Positions 27,708-35,770 of a stretch of 64,000 nucleotides of DNA are shown one piece after another. The number at the start of each line of letters is the position of its first letter. The stretch's first letter is position 1. A program made the position numbers and the translations under genes. The notes beneath the pieces are model-generated. The model made no database searches. It was not told the origin of the DNA and worked only from the letters and a program-made list of their open reading frames with translations. Origin of the DNA: Lachnospiraceae bacterium (GTDB taxonomy: Bacteria > Bacillota > Clostridia > Lachnospirales > Lachnospiraceae); NCBI GenBank assembly GCA_024682075.1, contig JAIKZQ010000027.1, positions 1-64,000 of the forward strand, read 5' to 3'.

Positions 27708-29084
27708 ATGGATAAAAAAGAAATGTTTGAAAGCCTGTTCCGTGATGCATATGAAAAAGGCGTATTCAACGGAACCTGGCTTTATGCGGAAAACGGTAGA
27801 GTAGTCAGCAAGGGTGCGATGGGATACCGCGACCGGGATGATAAGCTGGCCATGCAGGAAGACAGCATATTTGAGCTTGCTTCGATAAGCAAGCAGTTCA
27901 CCGCCTCTGCTGTGATGCTGCTTGTAAGAGATGGTCTGCTCTGCCTTGATGATGAAGTCACTAAATTCTTCCCCGAGATTCATTTCCCCGGAGTCACGAT
28001 AAGGCATCTTCTTACTCACACCGGTGGAATTCCCGAAACCTATGATGACAATCTAATCATGGGAATATATCAGGATGAAAAAAGAATTCCTGAAAGTGAC
28101 GTTGTAATACGCTTTCTTGCTGATGACGGAACAGAACCCTGTTTTGCACCCGGAGAACAATTCGAATATACGAACGGCGGATATAATCTGCTCGCGGAGA
28201 TAGTTGAAAAGATATCGGGAGTTCCGTTCGAAGATTTTCTGAAGACAAGGATATTTGAACCTGCGGGGATGCATGCGACCGGGATTTATCATTTAGGTAT
28301 CGAAGGCATTCCCGGCGATAACTTTGTCTGCAACATGGTTCTTGGTGACGGCGGGTATATCACGGTGGATGAATCAGAAGACGGCGATGTCATGGCCTTT
28401 AACGGACTGAACGGAGATGACTATGTATATACCGATATCTTCGATATGCTTGCCTGGGACAGAGCTCTTCGTGAAGAGAAAGCGCTCACTCTTGATGAGC
28501 AGAAGATCATGTATACTCCGGGAAAGCTTAATGACGGAAGTGTATCGGGTTCTGATGAAAACACGGATGGCTACGGATTCGGATGGGGAATAAAGAACGA
28601 TCCTGACTTCGGGCTTATCGTAAGTCACAGCGGGGGAATGCCCGGACTTAATACCTGGTACTGGAGGTTTGTTGACTCTGACAGAGTGATGGTCTTGTTA
28701 AACTGCCGCGAACAGAAGGATGCAAGGGCTTCCTTCGGGCTCTGGAAGGGAGTGCAGGAGATTGCAAAGGACAGAGAACCTGAACCGGTCAGATCGATCG
28801 AGGATATAATGATAAAGGATCCCGACAGATCAAAGTGGGAATCTTACTGTGGCAAATATGAGCATCCGGAAGATGGGGAGCTGATCATCGATGAAATTTT
28901 CATGAAGGACGATCTCCTTTATGCAAGGACCATGGATGAAGACGAAGAAGGACCTGTGATCAGACTCTATCCAATCGGGGAGAATGAGTTCGGAATAAAG
29001 AACGGATGGGTAACCATTTCATTTTCCGACACAGGTGTCACATATGACGGAAGGACCTGCAGGAAAGTGCGAAATGAAGAATAA
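27708..29084 (+). CDS. Serine hydrolase of the beta-lactamase/PBP-like family
   Basis: A 458-residue serine hydrolase (class C beta-lactamase fold, Pfam Beta-lactamase type). The nucleophile motif SxxK is Ser59-Ile-Ser-Lys62 (ELASISKQFTA), the second motif YxN is Tyr154-Thr-Asn156 (FEYTNGGYNLLAEIVEKISG), and an HSGG segment (IVSHSGGMPG) stands for the third. The last ~90 residues form a beta-rich C-terminal domain. There is no signal peptide, so it is probably cytoplasmic and acts as an esterase or peptidase rather than in antibiotic resistance. Substrate unknown. It heads a run with the Nudix and methyltransferase genes. Confidence 0.88.
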   Translation: MDKKEMFESLFRDAYEKGVFNGTWLYAENGRVVSKGAMGYRDRDDKLAMQEDSIFELASISKQFTASAVMLLVRDGLLCLDDEVTKFFPEIHFPGVTIRHLLTHTGGIPETYDDNLIMGIYQDEKRIPESDVVIRFLADDGTEPCFAPGEQFEYTNGGYNLLAEIVEKISGVPFEDFLKTRIFEPAGMHATGIYHLGIEGIPGDNFVCNMVLGDGGYITVDESEDGDVMAFNGLNGDDYVYTDIFDMLAWDRALREEKALTLDEQKIMYTPGKLNDGSVSGSDENTDGYGFGWGIKNDPDFGLIVSHSGGMPGLNTWYWRFVDSDRVMVLLNCREQKDARASFGLWKGVQEIAKDREPEPVRSIEDIMIKDPDRSKWESYCGKYEHPEDGELIIDEIFMKDDLLYARTMDEDEEGPVIRLYPIGENEFGIKNGWVTISFSDTGVTYDGRTCRKVRNEE

Positions 29085-29095
29085 GGGAGAAAGTT

Positions 29096-29563
29096 ATGAC
29101 AGGCTATATGTCTGAAATGCGCAAGCTGATCGGGCACAGGACGATCATCCAGTGTGCGGCCAGCATCATGTGTGTTGATGAACAGGGACGAATTCTTATG
29201 GGAAAGCGTTCCGATAATAATATGTGGGGATATTCGGGCGGATCCGTTGAGATCGACGAGTATGTCGAGGACTGTGCCAGGAGAGAACTTGAAGAAGAGA
29301 TGGGACTTGTCGCTGATGAGCTTGAACTCTTTTTTGTAAACTCCGGTCCAAGAACTCATTACGTGTATCCTAACGGTGATGAAGTGTGCAATGTTGAGAT
29401 AGTCTATATCTGTCGTAAATGGCACGGTGAGCTAAAAGCAAGTGACGGGGAAATGAGTGATCTGAGATTCTTCAGCGCAGAGGAGATAGATCTTGATTTC
29501 ATCTCTCCGCCGACAAGACCTGTGCTTGAAAAATTTTTGGAGGAGAATAAACAATATGTCTGA
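29096..29563 (+). CDS. Nudix hydrolase
   Basis: A 155-residue Nudix protein; such enzymes cleave nucleoside diphosphates linked to other groups. The Nudix box GGSVEIDEYVEDCARRELEE continues to EMGL and matches GX5EX7REUXEEXGU with all metal-binding glutamates. No extra domain. It starts 11 bases after the serine hydrolase with AGGGAGAAAG as ribosome binding site, and its end overlaps the methyltransferase start by eight bases. The substrate cannot be told from sequence. Confidence 0.92.
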   Translation: MTGYMSEMRKLIGHRTIIQCAASIMCVDEQGRILMGKRSDNNMWGYSGGSVEIDEYVEDCARRELEEEMGLVADELELFFVNSGPRTHYVYPNGDEVCNVEIVYICRKWHGELKASDGEMSDLRFFSAEEIDLDFISPPTRPVLEKFLEENKQYV

Positions 29564-30278
29564 TTCGATCAAAGAGTATAGAAACATGGTGGATAAGCCC
29601 TGGGGAAAAATGTTCTATGACCTTATATTTTTCCAGCTGGATATTCCGGAGGATAACAGATTAAAGATCCTTGATTTCGGTGCGGGATTCTGCATTACTT
29701 CAGATCATTATTCGAAGCATCATGACGTGACTGCGGTTGAACCGAATGAAGAAATGCTCAGCCTGCGTGTTACGGGTGATGGTTTTACTCTGATAAATGC
29801 AGGAATAGATCATCTGAAGACGATCGCGGATGATTCTTTCGATGTCGTTATCTGCCACAACGTATTGGAGTATGTTGAGAATAAAACAGAAATACTTGAA
29901 CAGCTGGTAAGAGTATTGAAGCCGGGAGGAAGACTTTCGATCATTAAGCATAACATGCCCGGAAGAGTCATGGCAATGGCGGTAATGGCCGATAATCCGA
30001 AGGGAGCTTTGGACCTGCTTAATTCCGAAAACGAAGAAAACAGCATGTTCGGAAACAGGAGCGTGTATGATAATGACTTCCTTACGGAGTTTTTTTCAGG
30101 AAAGGCCGAGCTCAAGAAAACATTCGGAATAAGGACATTCTTCGGCCTTTCATCCAACAACGAGATCAAGAATACCGACGAATGGTACGGATCCATGCTT
30201 GAGCTGGAAAAGAAGACCTGCGCAGTTGACGAATATAAAAAGGTTGCGTTTTTCAATCATCTGATCTTCGTAAAGTGA
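29556..30278 (+). CDS. Class I SAM-dependent methyltransferase
   Basis: A 240-residue methyltransferase with motif I ILDFGAGFCITSDHY, motif II acidic end VTAVEPNEEML, and SFDVVICHNVLEYV plus LKPGGRLSIIKHN, the standard UbiE-like pattern. The ATG overlaps the end of the Nudix gene by eight bases, with GGAGGAGAA upstream. The stop codon TGA is the TGA of the REP-like palindrome GTGAACG that begins at 30275, so the native 3' end may have been changed by insertion. Substrate unknown. Confidence 0.88.
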   Translation: MSDSIKEYRNMVDKPWGKMFYDLIFFQLDIPEDNRLKILDFGAGFCITSDHYSKHHDVTAVEPNEEMLSLRVTGDGFTLINAGIDHLKTIADDSFDVVICHNVLEYVENKTEILEQLVRVLKPGGRLSIIKHNMPGRVMAMAVMADNPKGALDLLNSENEENSMFGNRSVYDNDFLTEFFSGKAELKKTFGIRTFFGLSSNNEIKNTDEWYGSMLELEKKTCAVDEYKKVAFFNHLIFVK

Positions 30279-30337
30279 ACGAAGGGACGGTTCCTCCGTT
30301 CACCTTTTCTGAACGAAGGGACGGTTCCTCCGTTCCC
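30275..30337 (-). repeat. REP-like palindrome, two tandem copies
   Basis: Units at 30275-30303 (GTGAACG...CGTTCAC, core AAGGGACGGTTCCTC) and 30309-30337 (arms decayed to CTGAACG and CGTTCCC). The first unit supplies the stop codon of the methyltransferase gene. Confidence 0.9.
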
Positions 30338-30376
30338 TTTTTCTGACATTTGCGAAATTTAATGACGGAGCGGGTT

Positions 30377-31045
30377 ATGAAAATATATGTTGATTATGAC
30401 GACTGCCTGTGCGAGACCGCAGCCGCATTTACCGGGATTGCGGCAAGGCTTTTTGGCAGGAACGTTCCATATGAAGATGTCAGGTTCTTTAATCTGCAGA
30501 AAACTTTTGATCTGACGGATGATGAATATGAACTCCTTATGAAAGAAGGACATAAACCCGAAGTGCTTCTTGGTTATGAAGAAACTCCGGGTGCGTCAAG
30601 CGTGCTGAATGAACTGATGGATCAGGGTCACGAAGTCTGCATCATCACGGGACGTCCTTTCAGCACATACGAAGTGTCACGAAGATGGCTGGATGAACAC
30701 GGACTTGGGCGCCCTGTGCTGTATACTCTCGATAAGTACGGACGGGATGCCTTCATAAAAAACAGTGATTTTAATCTTAATCTTGAAGATTACTACAAGA
30801 TGAAATTCGATTACGCCATAGAGGATTCTCCGATGGCCTTCAGATTCTTTAATCATCTGCCTGATATGAAGGTCATGGTCTTCGACAGGCCATGGAACAG
30901 GGACTGCGAATTCCCGGGAGCAAATTACAGACGCTGCATGAGCTGGGAAGAGATCAGATCGCTCATAAACGCGGGGACGGTTCCTCCGTTCACCACCGAT
31001 AGTGACACAGAATCCGAAACAGTTCTTTTATTGAAATCAATATAA
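30377..31045 (+). CDS. HAD-superfamily phosphatase (5'-nucleotidase C-like)
   Basis: A 222-residue HAD-fold protein. The nucleophile motif is KIYVDYDDCLCET (Asp6 and Asp8); motif II is CIITGRPFS, and the late acidic motif is YAIEDSPMAFRFF. This resembles the 5'-nucleotidase/deoxyribonucleotidase (NT5C) branch. The start at 30377 gives the family N-terminus; GGAGCGGG precedes it. The last ~24 residues are odd: AGTVPPFT is the translation of a REP-like palindrome (30966-30993), and the tail after it has no family counterpart that I can see. The native protein probably ended near EEIRSLIN. Confidence 0.8.
   Translation: MKIYVDYDDCLCETAAAFTGIAARLFGRNVPYEDVRFFNLQKTFDLTDDEYELLMKEGHKPEVLLGYEETPGASSVLNELMDQGHEVCIITGRPFSTYEVSRRWLDEHGLGRPVLYTLDKYGRDAFIKNSDFNLNLEDYYKMKFDYAIEDSPMAFRFFNHLPDMKVMVFDRPWNRDCEFPGANYRRCMSWEEIRSLINAGTVPPFTTDSDTESETVLLLKSI
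30966..30993 (-). repeat. REP-like palindrome inside a coding region
   Basis: GCGGGGACGGTTCCTCCGTT followed by CAC, a reverse-orientation unit with a decayed first arm (AAACG). It is translated in frame as AGTVPPFT near the end of the HAD gene. Confidence 0.85.
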
Positions 31046-31053
31046 AGCTAATG

Positions 31054-31088
31054 CCGGGACATCGGAAAATCCGATGCCCCGGTTTTTT
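31054..31088 (+). terminator. Terminator after the HAD gene
   Basis: Stem CCGGGACATCGG/CCGATGCCCCGG (one mismatch), loop AAAAT, then TTTTTT. Confidence 0.92.
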
Positions 31089-31251
31089 AATCAACTCTTA
31101 AAGAAAGTATAAACCGTTCTGAATACTATACCGTGCCGAAACAGTCTATAATACTGAATGCACGAAAGGTAATGCAAAAGAAAAACAATCAGTAAAACCG
31201 TAAGACTATAAGACAGAAAGACTGTTTGACAGTATGACAGGAGGAATGTGC

Positions 31252-31968
31252 ATGGAACTGAAGGCGGACAGACTCACCAGAAAATATGATAGAAAGACTG
31301 CCGTTGACGGGATGAGTTTTGAATTGCAGAAGGGCGTTACCGGTCTGCTTGGAGCAAACGGTGCGGGAAAGACAACGCTGATAAAAATGATGTGCGGCAT
31401 ACTTGCGCCGACAAGCGGAGAGATCACATATGACGGAGTGCCGGTAAAGAGTGAGGAATACAGGAATGTTCTCGGATATCTTCCTCAGGATTTCGGATAT
31501 TACCCCGATTTTACCGGAAGGGATTTCCTGATGTATTTTGCAGCACTTAAGGGGCTTGGAAAAAAGGATGCGAAAGAAAGATGTGCGGAATTATTTCATC
31601 TTGTGAATCTGGAAGACAAGGCGGATGTTAAGATCAGAAATTATTCCGGAGGAATGAAACAGAGGATTGGGATAGCACAGGCTATTATCAACAGACCGGA
31701 GATACTGATCCTTGATGAGCCGACAGCCGGTTTGGATCCGGGAGAAAGAGTACGGTTCAGGAATCTCATTGAGGAACTGGGAAAAGAATCCATTGTCCTT
31801 CTATCAACTCATATCGTTTCAGATATTGAGCACGTCGCAGGCCGTATAATCATGATGAGAGCCGGGCAGATCATATGGCAGGGCACATGGAAGGAAGAGG
31901 ATGGAAGCCTTGAGGATTTCTACCTGAAACAGTTTGAATCCGGATCAAAGGAGAGTATCAATGCATAA
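31252..31968 (+). CDS. ABC transporter ATP-binding protein
   Basis: A 238-residue ATPase subunit with Walker A LLGANGAGKTTLIK, signature YSGGMKQRIGIAQAI, Walker B LILDEPTAGLDPGER and the switch histidine in LLSTHIVSDIEH. It resembles the CcmA/NatA-type exporters with separate membrane subunits. ATG 31252 has AGGAGG seven bases upstream; the earlier in-frame ATGs are poorly placed. The stop overlaps the permease gene by eight bases. Cargo unknown. Confidence 0.93.
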   Translation: MELKADRLTRKYDRKTAVDGMSFELQKGVTGLLGANGAGKTTLIKMMCGILAPTSGEITYDGVPVKSEEYRNVLGYLPQDFGYYPDFTGRDFLMYFAALKGLGKKDAKERCAELFHLVNLEDKADVKIRNYSGGMKQRIGIAQAIINRPEILILDEPTAGLDPGERVRFRNLIEELGKESIVLLSTHIVSDIEHVAGRIIMMRAGQIIWQGTWKEEDGSLEDFYLKQFESGSKESINA

Positions 31969-33097
31969 GAACAGAACATTCGGAACTTTATATAAATATG
32001 AATTATTGAAGATCTTTAAAAATAAAGTAGCAGTCATCACATTCATGGTCCTGTTTATCTTTACTTTCCTTCAGGGAGAATTCGAAGTCAGTGGAAATGT
32101 GACTCCGGAGGCTTTGGAACAGTACAGGACGCTTAGCGGAAGAGCGATAGATGATACGCTTATATCCGAACTGCTCGATGCGACGGATGAGTCGGGAAGG
32201 ATCGTCTCCGACAGCGACATCGCATACGAAGACTTCAATGACTGGGTCTGTGATGTTATCGGATATGGATTATCTTACAGCGATCTGAATGAAACTTCAC
32301 TGTATCAGGAAAGAAAACGGACCATACAGGAAGCCCATGAACTGTCCTGCCTGACAGAAGCTGAGGAAGGATATTGGGCTGATGGTGAGAGCCGGATATC
32401 AAAACCCATCGTCTATCATGACACCGTTGTCACAGCAGGTGTGCTGGAGGGCACGACAAATCTTCTGATAATGATGGTCGTCATCATCGCAACCGCTCTT
32501 TCATCCGTGTTTGCAATGGAAACGCAGAGAAAGACCGATCCCATGATAAGAGCTTCTCTTTGCGGGAACAGGGAATTATATTTTGCGAAGATCCTTGCCG
32601 GAATGAGCTATGTCCTCGGTGCTATCCTGATCTTACTCGGAGTATTCTATGCCTATATCGGAATAAGATGGGGGTTTGACGGGATGGAATATGCGATCCA
32701 GACTTATCGTCCGTTTTCACAGATGGCACTTACGAACCTGCAGCTTGCAGGCATTCTTATAATGCTGACCATTCTCGGAAGTCTTCTTATATCCGCATTT
32801 TCACTTTTTGTTTCGTGCATCACCCGTAACGGAATCGCTGCTATGGCAGTCATAATCGGAACCCATCTGGGACTGTTTGCACTTTCTTCTATGATACCGT
32901 ACGGCATGAGAGCACTGTCACAGTTTTTCTGCCTCATGCCCGCTACACTTGTTTCATCCAGGCTGGTTTATGAATTCAGGCTTGTGAATGCCGGAAAGCT
33001 CCTCACCTGCTATCAGGCCGCGCCGGTACTGTATATCCTGATGACCGCCCTGTTCATCATCATCGGATCGATTGCATATGACAGACAGGTGAAGTGA
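31961..33097 (+). CDS. ABC transporter permease
   Basis: A 378-residue membrane subunit for the ATPase just upstream. It has one N-terminal helix (about 22-40), a ~140-residue mostly polar extracytoplasmic part rich in Asp/Glu, then about five helices (VTAGVLEGTTNLLIMMVVII, YVLGAILILLGVFYAYI and others). Architecture fits ABC-2 type exporters. The start overlaps the ATPase gene by eight bases, with AAAGGAGAG upstream. The stop codon TGA is part of a REP-like unit that starts at 33094. Confidence 0.88.
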   Translation: MHKNRTFGTLYKYELLKIFKNKVAVITFMVLFIFTFLQGEFEVSGNVTPEALEQYRTLSGRAIDDTLISELLDATDESGRIVSDSDIAYEDFNDWVCDVIGYGLSYSDLNETSLYQERKRTIQEAHELSCLTEAEEGYWADGESRISKPIVYHDTVVTAGVLEGTTNLLIMMVVIIATALSSVFAMETQRKTDPMIRASLCGNRELYFAKILAGMSYVLGAILILLGVFYAYIGIRWGFDGMEYAIQTYRPFSQMALTNLQLAGILIMLTILGSLLISAFSLFVSCITRNGIAAMAVIIGTHLGLFALSSMIPYGMRALSQFFCLMPATLVSSRLVYEFRLVNAGKLLTCYQAAPVLYILMTALFIIIGSIAYDRQVK

Positions 33098-33122
33098 ACG
33101 AGGGGACGGTTCCTCCGTTCAC
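33094..33122 (-). repeat. REP-like palindrome
   Basis: Complete 29-nt unit, arms GTGAACG/CGTTCAC. Its TGA at 33095-33097 is the stop codon of the permease gene. Confidence 0.92.
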
Positions 33123-33140
33123 CTGCAAATATGTGTCATG

Positions 33141-33175
33141 AAAAGAAACAGACTGAGCTCTGTTTCTTTTTTTTT
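33141..33175 (+). terminator. Terminator after the ABC operon
   Basis: Arms AAAAGAAACAGA/TCTGTTTCTTTT with loop CTGAGC, continuing into a run of T. Confidence 0.9.
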
Positions 33176-33187
33176 GCAAAAGATAGA

Positions 33188-33217
33188 TTGACCATATACA
33201 CAATAATTGTGTATATT
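33188..33217 (+). promoter_or_regulatory. Promoter with palindromic operator ahead of the HicB-type gene
   Basis: TTGACC (33188-33193), 18 bases, TATATT (33212-33217). The spacer is filled by a perfect palindrome: TATACACAAT and ATTGTGTATA around a central A (33195-33215). A repressor bound there would block the promoter. Autoregulation by the HicB-like protein, which has a ribbon-helix-helix C-terminus, is the simplest reading. Confidence 0.75.
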
Positions 33218-33257
33218 ATAGGAGAAAAGTATTTGAAAGGCATGGAGGCGACCACAT

Positions 33258-33665
33258 ATGATAATAGCGTATCCGGTTATCTTTACTAAAACGGGTGACA
33301 AAAAAGATACATATCTGGTATATATTCCCGATTTCGATGGGGCAACCGAAGGATACGGCATAGCGAATGCTATTCGTATGGCCAGAGATTATATAGGAAG
33401 CACTCTTTATCTGAAAACAAAAAAAGACTATCCAAAACCCAGTTCGGTATCGGATATAAATATTTCAAAAGGTGAATTTTTTGATGCGGGAGAATCCATC
33501 ATTTCTATTGTAGATGTGGATATAGAGGAGTATCGTAAAAAACTGGATAATAAACCTGTGCGCAGAAACGTAAGTCTCCCTAATTGGCTTAACAAAAGAG
33601 CAAATGAAGAACATATCAATGTATCGAGAGTTCTTCAGGAAGCGTTGATGGACAGATTGGCGTAG
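33258..33665 (+). CDS. HicB-type antitoxin
   Basis: A 135-residue protein with the HicB layout: an N-terminal HicB fold (IIAYPVIFTKTGDKKDTYLVYIPDFDGATEGYGIANAIRMARDYIG, the pattern of an inactive RNase-H-like domain) and a C-terminal ribbon-helix-helix (VRRNVSLPNWLNKRANEEHINVSRVLQEAL) that should bind DNA. HicB normally neutralises the mRNA-cleaving toxin HicA, whose gene is usually adjacent. No HicA-like small basic protein with a G-x-H-x-x-Y type motif is seen on either side. Instead a coiled-coil/helix-turn-helix protein follows seven bases later. Confidence 0.85.
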   Translation: MIIAYPVIFTKTGDKKDTYLVYIPDFDGATEGYGIANAIRMARDYIGSTLYLKTKKDYPKPSSVSDINISKGEFFDAGESIISIVDVDIEEYRKKLDNKPVRRNVSLPNWLNKRANEEHINVSRVLQEALMDRLA

Positions 33666-33672
33666 GCAAAAC

Positions 33673-33945
33673 ATGAAGATCAAAACTCTTGAAGAGGCGC
33701 AAAAACGAATAAAGGAACTGGAAAAAGAAGTCGCAGAGCTCAAGGCGGAAAATGAAAGACTTCTCGGCTCTATGGGCGGACGAAGGAAGCATGACGAAAA
33801 ATGGATGGCTTCTTTTAATGAATTTGCTATTATGTATAAGGATGGATTGTCCATTGCGGAGATCGTTGATAAAGGTGATATCAGCCGCAGAACCGCATAC
33901 AGATATCTGGCCTATCTAAAAGAACTTGATGGAGAGAAGAAGTGA
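33673..33945 (+). CDS. Small coiled-coil plus helix-turn-helix protein, partner of HicB-type gene
   Basis: A 90-residue protein. Residues 1-33 form a heptad coiled coil (MKIKTLEEAQKRIKELEKEV and AELKAENERL); residues 48-82 form a resolvase/Sigma70-r4-like helix-turn-helix (DGLSIAEIVDKGDISRRTAYRYLAYLKE). It follows the HicB-type gene by seven bases, so the two are one operon. It is probably a dimeric DNA-binding protein. It does not look like a toxin. Its TGA stop codon is part of the REP-like unit at 33942. No clear ribosome binding site is visible, so translational coupling is likely. Confidence 0.75.
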   Translation: MKIKTLEEAQKRIKELEKEVAELKAENERLLGSMGGRRKHDEKWMASFNEFAIMYKDGLSIAEIVDKGDISRRTAYRYLAYLKELDGEKK

Positions 33946-33970
33946 ACGAGGGGACGGTTCCTCCGTTCAC
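33942..33970 (-). repeat. REP-like palindrome
   Basis: Complete unit GTGAACG...CGTTCAC; its TGA (33943-33945) is the stop codon of the coiled-coil/HTH gene. Confidence 0.92.
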
Positions 33971-33984
33971 TTTAAGGATTACCG

Positions 33985-34455
33985 ATGAAAGATAAGATTA
34001 AATTTTTATTCATTGAAATGGCATATATGCTGGCAGTGCTGGTCGTCTCGACGATCGCAAATCCGGTTCAGTTCCTTGGGAAAAAAGTGAATGAACCAAT
34101 TACCGGAGGAGTCATGGGATACGGCGTCGACTATATATATAATCCCATTGCATACATAGCCGGCATCGTGATCTTCGCAGGATTCGCATGGGTTGCGTAT
34201 TCCAGATGGTATAAGAGCTTCGCAGACAGGACACTTAAGTCAGGCTGGAAATTTGTTATCGTCTATGTGCTCATAGACCTTGTAATGTCTTTTATCATGT
34301 TCATTGTCTTGATCTTCGAGGCATTGTTTCTTCTCGGATTTGACGACAACATCCTTCCCGAACTGCTGCAGTTCATCACGTTGTTCTGCTGGCCCGTGGC
34401 ATTATGCCTCTTCATGATAGCAATCATGTTCCCTTCGCTCAGAAAAAAAGATTGA
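33985..34455 (+). CDS. Hypothetical membrane protein, four transmembrane helices
   Basis: I do not recognise this 156-residue protein. Hydrophobic helices lie at about 9-27, 52-71, 88-112 and 125-150; the first loop (PVQFLGKKVNEPITGGVMGYGVDYIYN) is the longest. The N- and C-termini are basic (MKDKIK, SLRKKD), suggesting both lie inside the cell. It starts 14 bases after a REP-like unit. AAGGATTACCG upstream is a weak ribosome binding site. Confidence 0.65.
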   Translation: MKDKIKFLFIEMAYMLAVLVVSTIANPVQFLGKKVNEPITGGVMGYGVDYIYNPIAYIAGIVIFAGFAWVAYSRWYKSFADRTLKSGWKFVIVYVLIDLVMSFIMFIVLIFEALFLLGFDDNILPELLQFITLFCWPVALCLFMIAIMFPSLRKKD

Positions 34456-34521
34456 TCACACTGAACTTGTGATATATGCATTGCTTTTTGGCAATGCATT
34501 TTTTTGCTAAAATTTGTGAAG

Positions 34522-34546
34522 TTGAACGGAGGAACCGTCCCTTCAC
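34522..34546 (+). repeat. REP-like palindrome, degenerate, forward orientation
   Basis: TTGAACGGAGGAACCGTCCC followed by TTCAC; it lacks four bases (about CCCG) from the second arm compared with complete units. Confidence 0.8.
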
Positions 34547-34573
34547 CCACCCGCAATTGATAATACCCACTTT

Positions 34574-34620
34574 AGTATACTTTTGGTATGTATTCACAGG
34601 ATATGGATCCTTGTTATCAT
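34574..34620 (+). promoter_or_regulatory. Shared upstream element and promoter of lipoprotein gene
   Basis: AGTATACTTTTGGTATGTAT (34574-34593) contains GTATAC and GTATGT as direct repeats 11 bases apart, then 21 bases, then TATCAT (34615-34620) as a likely -10. The same 20-mer with one change, at the same 21-base distance from TATAAT, lies ahead of the lipoprotein gene at 36843. Direct repeats with an 11-bp period upstream of -10 are typical of OmpR-family response regulators. Confidence 0.65.
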
Positions 34621-34664
34621 TACAGCGTGAAAATGTTTCACGAGGGAAAAGGAGGATTCATATT

Positions 34665-35651
34665 ATGAAAAAATTATCTGTACTGCTGATAACAGGTCTG
34701 ACCATCGCTTTGACTGCCTGCGGCACGGCAAGTGAACAGCCGGCACCTGAGACTTCGGAAGTTGTTGAGGACACTACCGAAAACACTGTAGAGGATACTG
34801 TACAGGAACCCGAAGCAGATCCCGTTGCCGAAACGGAAGCTCCTTCTGAGGAATCCCTGATAAATGATTTCAGAGAAGCTCAGGACCTTTGGTTCAGATT
34901 TGAGGGTGGATTTGATTCCGATTACGATGATACCGTGATGGGAGAGATCAGCGGTTATGCAGCAGAGTTTTACCGTGTGACAGAACCCGGCATCAGTTCC
35001 CTTCAGGATCTTGAAGACTATCTCTCTGCAAGGGTCGACAGGGAATATGTAGCTGAAGCTATGAGCAAAACAGAAATGTATATGGAATCAGATGGTTCAC
35101 TTTATGCCTGCCCCGCAGGAAGAGGCGACGATCTTTCCATCGGCTGGGTCGAATTTGCTGCTGAAACAAACGGAACGACCGGAAACGTGATCGTCACGAT
35201 CCATCGCATGGATTACTACCTCGCTCTCCAGGATTTTTATGAATCCGGAGAAGTCAATGTTTACGAGTATCCCTTCACTATAGTAGACGGTCATGCAATG
35301 TTTGATTCCATGAATTATCTCTGTGGCAGTTACCCTGCTGAGGCTCCCATTGACGGATATGATGTAGCCGCACTTGAAACAGCACTCATGGAAGCAGTTG
35401 AAGGAACATGGTTTGACGAAGACGGTTCATCCTATTATGAGATTCTTGCTGACGGAACCTTCACATATTATGCAGACGGTGAGGCTCTTTACAGCGGTTA
35501 TATAGTTGCCTCCGGTGATGATGGCGGCTCATATATGATGAACGGAGATGATTTTAACGGTACTGTTTTCGTTATGGATCTCGACCAGGCCGGAATTCCC
35601 ATCATTCTCTTTGATGACGGAGGCACCGTTTTCACTAAAGGAGAGGGCTGA
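34665..35651 (+). CDS. Predicted lipoprotein with C-terminal lipocalin-like repeat
   Basis: A 328-residue secreted lipoprotein: signal MKKLSVLLITGLTIALTACG with the lipidated Cys at residue 19, then a Glu/Thr/Pro-rich disordered linker (about 20-65), a central domain of unknown type, and a C-terminal beta-rich module (VEGTWFDEDGSSYYEILADG, TFTYYADG). That module resembles the GYWEG...FTSEGEF modules of the lipoprotein at 36843. ATG 34665 has AAAGGAGGATT upstream. A REP-like unit starts at the base after its stop. Confidence 0.8.
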   Translation: MKKLSVLLITGLTIALTACGTASEQPAPETSEVVEDTTENTVEDTVQEPEADPVAETEAPSEESLINDFREAQDLWFRFEGGFDSDYDDTVMGEISGYAAEFYRVTEPGISSLQDLEDYLSARVDREYVAEAMSKTEMYMESDGSLYACPAGRGDDLSIGWVEFAAETNGTTGNVIVTIHRMDYYLALQDFYESGEVNVYEYPFTIVDGHAMFDSMNYLCGSYPAEAPIDGYDVAALETALMEAVEGTWFDEDGSSYYEILADGTFTYYADGEALYSGYIVASGDDGGSYMMNGDDFNGTVFVMDLDQAGIPIILFDDGGTVFTKGEG

Positions 35652-35680
35652 GTGAACGAGGGGACGGTTCCTCCGTTCAC
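35652..35680 (-). repeat. REP-like palindrome, upstream flank of the RAYT gene
   Basis: Complete reverse-orientation unit between the lipoprotein stop (35649-35651) and the RAYT promoter region. With the two forward units at 36689-36753 it brackets the transposase gene in inverted orientation. Confidence 0.92.
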
Positions 35681-35730
35681 CACAACAATTGAATGAAGTT
35701 CTGTAGTTGATTGAGATCATACAGTCATAA

Positions 35731-35768
35731 ATCAGGATATTCCGCTTGAGGATATCCTGATTTTTTTT
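35731..35768 (+). terminator. Terminator upstream of the RAYT gene
   Basis: Arms ATCAGGATAT/ATATCCTGAT followed by eight T. It isolates the RAYT gene from read-through. Confidence 0.9.
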
Positions 35769-35770
35769 AT

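Noticed and set aside
35612..35640. GGAGGCACCGTTTTCACT near the end of the lipoprotein gene, resembling a forward REP unit
   Set aside because: Several mismatches and no first arm; it could be chance in coding sequence.
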